DNA of 8,768 nucleotides from Rhodospirillales bacterium (GTDB lineage Bacteria > Pseudomonadota > Alphaproteobacteria > Acetobacterales > Acetobacteraceae): contig JAGWZS010000066.1 of assembly GCA_018971905.1 (NCBI GenBank), positions 1-8,768 of the forward strand. The letters run 5' to 3'. This document shows, in pieces, positions 6,729 to 8,768 of the stretch. Numbering within the stretch: position 1 is the first letter of the stretch; each line of letters starts with the position of its first letter. Both the position numbers and the translations under genes were made by a program. Under the pieces are notes generated by a model. The model saw only the letters and a program-made list of their open reading frames with translations. It ran no database searches and was not told where the DNA came from.

Positions 6729-6749
6729 ATAGAAGTGGGTGACGGTCAA
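6720..6749 (-). promoter_or_regulatory. Predicted promoter of the wtpA-modB-modC operon
   Basis: On the minus strand TTGACC (6749-6744) and TATATC (6725-6720) are separated by 18 bases. The -35 matches consensus at 5 of 6 positions and the -10 keeps TATA. Transcription would start near 6713 and give a leader of under 20 bases with GGAG before the ATG at 6695. The -10 lies inside the right part of the ModE-like dyad. Confidence 0.55.
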
Positions 6750-6774
6750 ACCCCTGGCGTGGTTGAATGGCGCC

Positions 6775-7149
6775 ATGACGGATTCATCCCCCCTGCGGCT
6801 GCGGCTGCGGCTGAACGGCTCCCACGGCGTTGTCATGGGGCCGGGCCGCGCGGATTTACTGGGTTTTATTGCGCAGACCGGCTCCATAGCCGCGGCCGGG
6901 CGGCGCATGGGCATGAGCTATAAGCGTGCCTGGAACCTGGTGGAATCGCTCAACGCCACCTTCTCTCAGCCGCTGGTGGAAACCGCCAAGGGCGGGGCCG
7001 CGCATGGCGGGGCCCGGCTGACCCCGCTGGGGCAGGAGCTGCTGGCCGCCTATCGGGCGCTGGAGGAAGCCAGCCAGACGGCGGGGGCGGCGGCGATACA
7101 GCGGATTGAATCCGCACTGAGTGTTCCGCCCGCGCCAAATCCCCGCTAG
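6775..7149 (+). CDS. Single-domain ModE-like winged-helix transcriptional regulator
   Basis: The 124-residue protein matches the N-terminal DNA-binding domain of ModE, a LysR-like winged helix. Residues 35-60 contain the helix-turn-helix (TGSIAAAGRRMGMSYKRAW, then LVESLN), and the wing GGARLTPLGQELL lies at 78-90. ModE represses molybdate transport genes when molybdate is present, and in E. coli it has two C-terminal MOP domains that bind molybdate. Here the protein stops after a short helical tail (about 91-115) and a PPAPNPR end, with no MOP domain. ATG 6775 is chosen by family fit, although the Shine-Dalgarno is poor; TTG 6763 or GTG 6739 in frame are alternatives. It is divergent from the importer with a ModE-like dyad between them and is 11 bases from pgsA. 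Control of the neighbouring importer is inferred. Confidence 0.88.
   Translation: MTDSSPLRLRLRLNGSHGVVMGPGRADLLGFIAQTGSIAAAGRRMGMSYKRAWNLVESLNATFSQPLVETAKGGAAHGGARLTPLGQELLAAYRALEEASQTAGAAAIQRIESALSVPPAPNPR
6793..6813 (+). repeat. CTGCGG hexanucleotide tandem repeat in the ModE-like gene
   Basis: Three and a half tandem copies of CTGCGG encode Leu-Arg-Leu-Arg-Leu-Arg-Leu at residues 7-13, the first beta strand of the domain. Copy-number change would keep the frame and only lengthen or shorten the strand. Confidence 0.7.
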
Positions 7150-7160
7150 GGTGCGGCGCA

Positions 7161-7745
7161 ATGCTGACCGATCTGCCAAACATGCTTACCCTTTCGCGCA
7201 TCTGCGCCATTCCGTTGCTGGTGCTGCTGGCGGCGATTGGCGCGCCCTGGGCGGATTTTGGCGCGGCGCTGCTGTTCACCCTGGCGGGCATCACCGATTA
7301 TCTGGACGGCAAGCTGGCCCGCGAGCTTGCCCAGCTTTCGGATTTCGGGCGGATGCTGGACCCGATCGCGGATAAGCTCTTGATCGGCGCGACGCTGATG
7401 TGCCTGGTGGGCTTCGGCCATATGCCGGGCTACGGCATCTACCCCGCCATCGTCATCATGCTGCGGGAGATTCTGGTTTCGGGCCTGCGGGAATACCTCG
7501 CCGGTATCCGCGTTGGGCTGCCGGTTACCAAGCTCGCGAAATGGAAAACCGGTGTGCAGATGGTGGCGCTGGGCCTGCTGCTGCTGGGCGATGCCGGGGC
7601 GCGCATGATCGGGCTTGGGTTTCTGCCAGTCAGCGGTATTGGCTATTTGCTGCTCTGGCTCGCGGCGGCACTCACTCTCATCACCGGCTGGGATTACCTC
7701 ACCGCCGGGTTGCGCCATGCCGGCGCGCACAACACCGTCTCCTGA
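7161..7745 (+). CDS. pgsA: CDP-diacylglycerol--glycerol-3-phosphate 3-phosphatidyltransferase
   Basis: The 194-residue integral membrane enzyme makes phosphatidylglycerol phosphate from CDP-diacylglycerol and glycerol-3-phosphate, the committed step to phosphatidylglycerol and cardiolipin. It contains the full CDP-alcohol phosphotransferase motif D-x2-DG-x2-AR-x8-G-x3-D-x3-D, with Asp46, Asp49-Gly50, Ala53-Arg54, Gly63, Asp67 and Asp71. PgsA-like marks follow in SGLREYLA (about 107-114) and KLAKWKTGVQM (about 123-133). Hydrophobic segments flank the motif, and length is normal. The start ATG is 11 bases after the ModE-like stop, with AGGG about ten bases upstream overlapping that stop. mobB follows five bases later. 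In many alphaproteobacteria pgsA lies next to moaD/moaE (from memory), so its position beside Mo-cofactor genes is probably an old synteny, not a functional link. Confidence 0.96.
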   Translation: MLTDLPNMLTLSRICAIPLLVLLAAIGAPWADFGAALLFTLAGITDYLDGKLARELAQLSDFGRMLDPIADKLLIGATLMCLVGFGHMPGYGIYPAIVIMLREILVSGLREYLAGIRVGLPVTKLAKWKTGVQMVALGLLLLGDAGARMIGLGFLPVSGIGYLLLWLAAALTLITGWDYLTAGLRHAGAHNTVS

Positions 7746-7750
7746 CGGCT

Positions 7751-8248
7751 GTGAAAATCCTCGCCGTTTCGGGCTGGTCGGGCGCTGGCAAAACCACGCT
7801 GATTGCCGCGCTGATCCCGCAGCTCATGGCGCGCGGCATTAGTGTCTCCAGCGTGAAGCACGCGCACCATGGCGTGACGCTGGACAAGCCCGGCAAGGAC
7901 AGTTTCGTTCATGCCCAGGCGGGCGCGCGGGAAGTGATTTTAACCACGCAGGACGGGTTTGCCCTGTTCTCACGCCAGCCCGCCCCGCTGGAGGCGCTGC
8001 TGGCGCGGCTGGCCCCGGTGGACCTTGTGCTAGTGGAGGGGTTTAAGGCAGAGCCCCTGCCGCGCCTTGGCGTGTACCGCCCGGTGCTTGGCAAGCCCGC
8101 CCCCTGGCCGGATGACGATTTGCTGGCGGTGGCGGCCGATGTGCCCCTGCCAGACTGCCCCGTGCCGGTGCTGCCGCTGGATAAAGCGGGCGAAATCGCG
8201 GATTTCGTGATATCCGCACTTGGGTTAAACAAGCCCTGCAATCGCTGA
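7751..8248 (+). CDS. mobB: Molybdopterin-guanine dinucleotide biosynthesis adaptor protein MobB
   Basis: The 165-residue P-loop GTPase is an accessory of MobA, which links GMP to the molybdenum cofactor to form the dinucleotide used by DMSO-reductase-type enzymes. Walker A GWSGAGKTT (8-16, Lys14), the KHAHHG segment (36-41), GKDS (48-51) and the Walker-B-like LVLVEGFK (92-99) are characteristic of MobB. Length is normal. Translation starts at GTG 7751, chosen because the P-loop must lie near the N-terminus (residue 8) and because the pgsA stop is only five bases upstream. The open frame extends much farther upstream, but that is inside pgsA. The Shine-Dalgarno is weak, so coupling to pgsA is likely. 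No mobA is in the window. A lipoprotein gene follows 13 bases downstream. Confidence 0.95.
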   Translation: MKILAVSGWSGAGKTTLIAALIPQLMARGISVSSVKHAHHGVTLDKPGKDSFVHAQAGAREVILTTQDGFALFSRQPAPLEALLARLAPVDLVLVEGFKAEPLPRLGVYRPVLGKPAPWPDDDLLAVAADVPLPDCPVPVLPLDKAGEIADFVISALGLNKPCNR

Positions 8249-8253
8249 AGGAG
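8248..8253 (+). promoter_or_regulatory. Shine-Dalgarno that sets the TTG start of the lipoprotein gene
   Basis: AAGGAG begins on the last base of the mobB stop and ends eight bases before TTG 8262. It is the best ribosome-binding site on the plus-strand block and the main reason to accept a TTG start there. Confidence 0.75.
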
Positions 8254-8261
8254 CAGAGTTT

Positions 8262-8672
8262 TTGCGCACCCCCCTTGCCTTGCTGGCTGCCCTTTGCCTT
8301 ACCGGCTGTGCTGGCGGCGGCACGTTTCTGCGCCACGCCGCCTGGCCCTTCGGCAACCCCAACGCCCCGCCGGCCGCCAGCGAAACCGCCCAGCGCGCAT
8401 TAGGCAACAACCCGCCGGTAAGCCCGCTGCAAACCCAGGCGGGCGATGTGTGGCCTGGCCCTGAGCAGCCTTTCCCGACGTTGAGCCAGGTAGCGAAGAA
8501 CGCCAACATGCCGCTGGGGCAGGGGTATACGCCTTCGCTGCCCTCGCCCTATCCACCAGGCCAGGGCGGGCAGGTGAATGGCGCCGAGGGCATTTCCGCC
8601 GGCGGCAGTCTTTATGATGTGCAGAACGGCGTGGCGCAAACACCGCCGCCCGTGCCCGGCCACACGCGGTAG
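8262..8672 (+). CDS. Small Pro/Gly-rich putative lipoprotein of unknown function
   Basis: The 136-residue protein opens with a lipoprotein signal peptide: MRTPLALLAALC followed by the lipobox LTGC with Cys16 as the predicted acylated residue. The +2 residue is Ala, not Asp, so outer-membrane sorting is expected if a Lol system is used. The mature part is rich in Pro, Gly, Asn and Ala, has no other predicted membrane segment, and looks largely disordered; a PFPTLSQVAKNANMP stretch (70-84) is the most structured-looking part. I do not recognise a domain. The TTG start is supported by AAGGAG at 8248-8253 and by the fact that it places the signal peptide at the N-terminus. It lies between mobB (13 bases) and moaD (7 bases), so it is co-transcribed with Mo-cofactor genes. 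Whether it has a role in Mo metabolism is unknown. Confidence 0.82.
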   Translation: MRTPLALLAALCLTGCAGGGTFLRHAAWPFGNPNAPPAASETAQRALGNNPPVSPLQTQAGDVWPGPEQPFPTLSQVAKNANMPLGQGYTPSLPSPYPPGQGGQVNGAEGISAGGSLYDVQNGVAQTPPPVPGHTR

Positions 8673-8679
8673 ACCGGCC

Positions 8680-8768
8680 ATGCGCGTGCTTTATTTCGCC
8701 TGGCTGCGTGAACGGATCGGCAAAAGCAGCGAGGAGCTGGCGCCGCCACCGGAGGTGGATACGCCGCG
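8680..8768 (+). CDS. moaD: Molybdopterin synthase sulfur carrier subunit MoaD, N-terminal part (runs off right edge)
   Basis: The first 29 residues are visible, beginning MRVLYFAWLRERIGKSSEEL. The first beta strand, VLYFAWLRERIG, followed by acidic residues and 'P..V' spacing is typical of MoaD, the ubiquitin-like small subunit of molybdopterin synthase that carries sulfur as a C-terminal thiocarboxylate. The diagnostic C-terminal Gly-Gly lies outside the window. The ATG at 8680 is seven bases after the lipoprotein stop. Alphaproteobacterial MoaD proteins often start with nearly this sequence, as I recall, and mobB nearby supports the call. The usual partner, moaE, would be expected just downstream. 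Confidence 0.88.
   Translation, partial: MRVLYFAWLRERIGKSSEELAPPPEVDTP

Noticed and set aside
6696..6914. 73-codon upstream extension of the binding protein
   Set aside because: It would bury the signal peptide and cover the promoter, operator and the start of the ModE-like gene.
5661..6923. A 420-codon open frame on the plus strand
   Set aside because: Antisense to wtpA and part of modB. Low-complexity His/Gly/Arg-rich translation with no domain; the minus-strand genes explain the sequence.
7400..7750. 117-codon upstream extension of mobB
   Set aside because: It lies inside pgsA in another frame. MobB proteins have the P-loop within the first ten or so residues.
1..8768. CRISPR arrays, tRNA or rRNA genes, insertion sequences, toxin-antitoxin pairs
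   Set aside because: I saw no regularly spaced repeats, tRNA-like or rRNA-like segments, transposase genes or terminal inverted repeats; gene content is uniform chromosomal housekeeping and transport.

Overview
The window is GC-rich, tightly packed chromosomal DNA of an alphaproteobacterium. Gene content and protein style (SucC/SucD, the N-terminus of SucA, ZapE, PgsA and MoaD) point to Rhodospirillales and most likely Acetobacteraceae. That placement is an inference from remembered family sequences, not from a search. I see no insertion sequence, phage gene, CRISPR array, tRNA or rRNA.

Layout. (1) Positions 1-3646 are a minus-strand energy-metabolism block. Read in the direction of transcription it is zapE (AFG1-type ATPase), sucC, sucD (succinyl-CoA synthetase, joined by a TAATG overlap), a strong intrinsic terminator, and then the first 16 codons of sucA (2-oxoglutarate dehydrogenase E1), which run off the left edge. 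The mdh gene that often sits between zapE and sucC in alphaproteobacteria is absent. (2) Positions 3774-4409 (+) hold a small HxD-type 2-oxoglutarate/Fe(II) oxygenase of unknown substrate, divergent from zapE. Its 3' end overlaps that of the next block. (3) Positions 4392-6695 (-) are a three-gene ABC importer for molybdate/tungstate: a WtpA-like binding protein, a permease and a short ATPase, with a TTGA overlap between the last two. (4) Positions 6775-8768 (+) diverge from the importer: a single-domain ModE-like regulator, pgsA, mobB, a small lipoprotein, and the start of moaD at the right edge.

How the genes work together. Blocks 3 and 4 look like one molybdenum locus: oxyanion uptake, a ModE-type regulator, and two molybdenum-cofactor genes (moaD for molybdopterin dithiolene formation, mobB for the guanine-dinucleotide form). 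The phospholipid gene pgsA and an uncharacterised lipoprotein are embedded in the same tight plus-strand run. The divergent intergenic region carries a dyad, CGATAT-N12-ATATCG, that overlaps the importer promoter and Shine-Dalgarno and has the layout expected of a ModE operator. Neither the regulator nor the ATPase carries the MOP/TOBE oxyanion-binding domain usual for these proteins, so the source of the molybdate signal is an open question. I found nothing that amounts to a clearly new system. The least explained parts are this domain-poor regulatory arrangement, the lipoprotein between mobB and moaD, and the orphan oxygenase.
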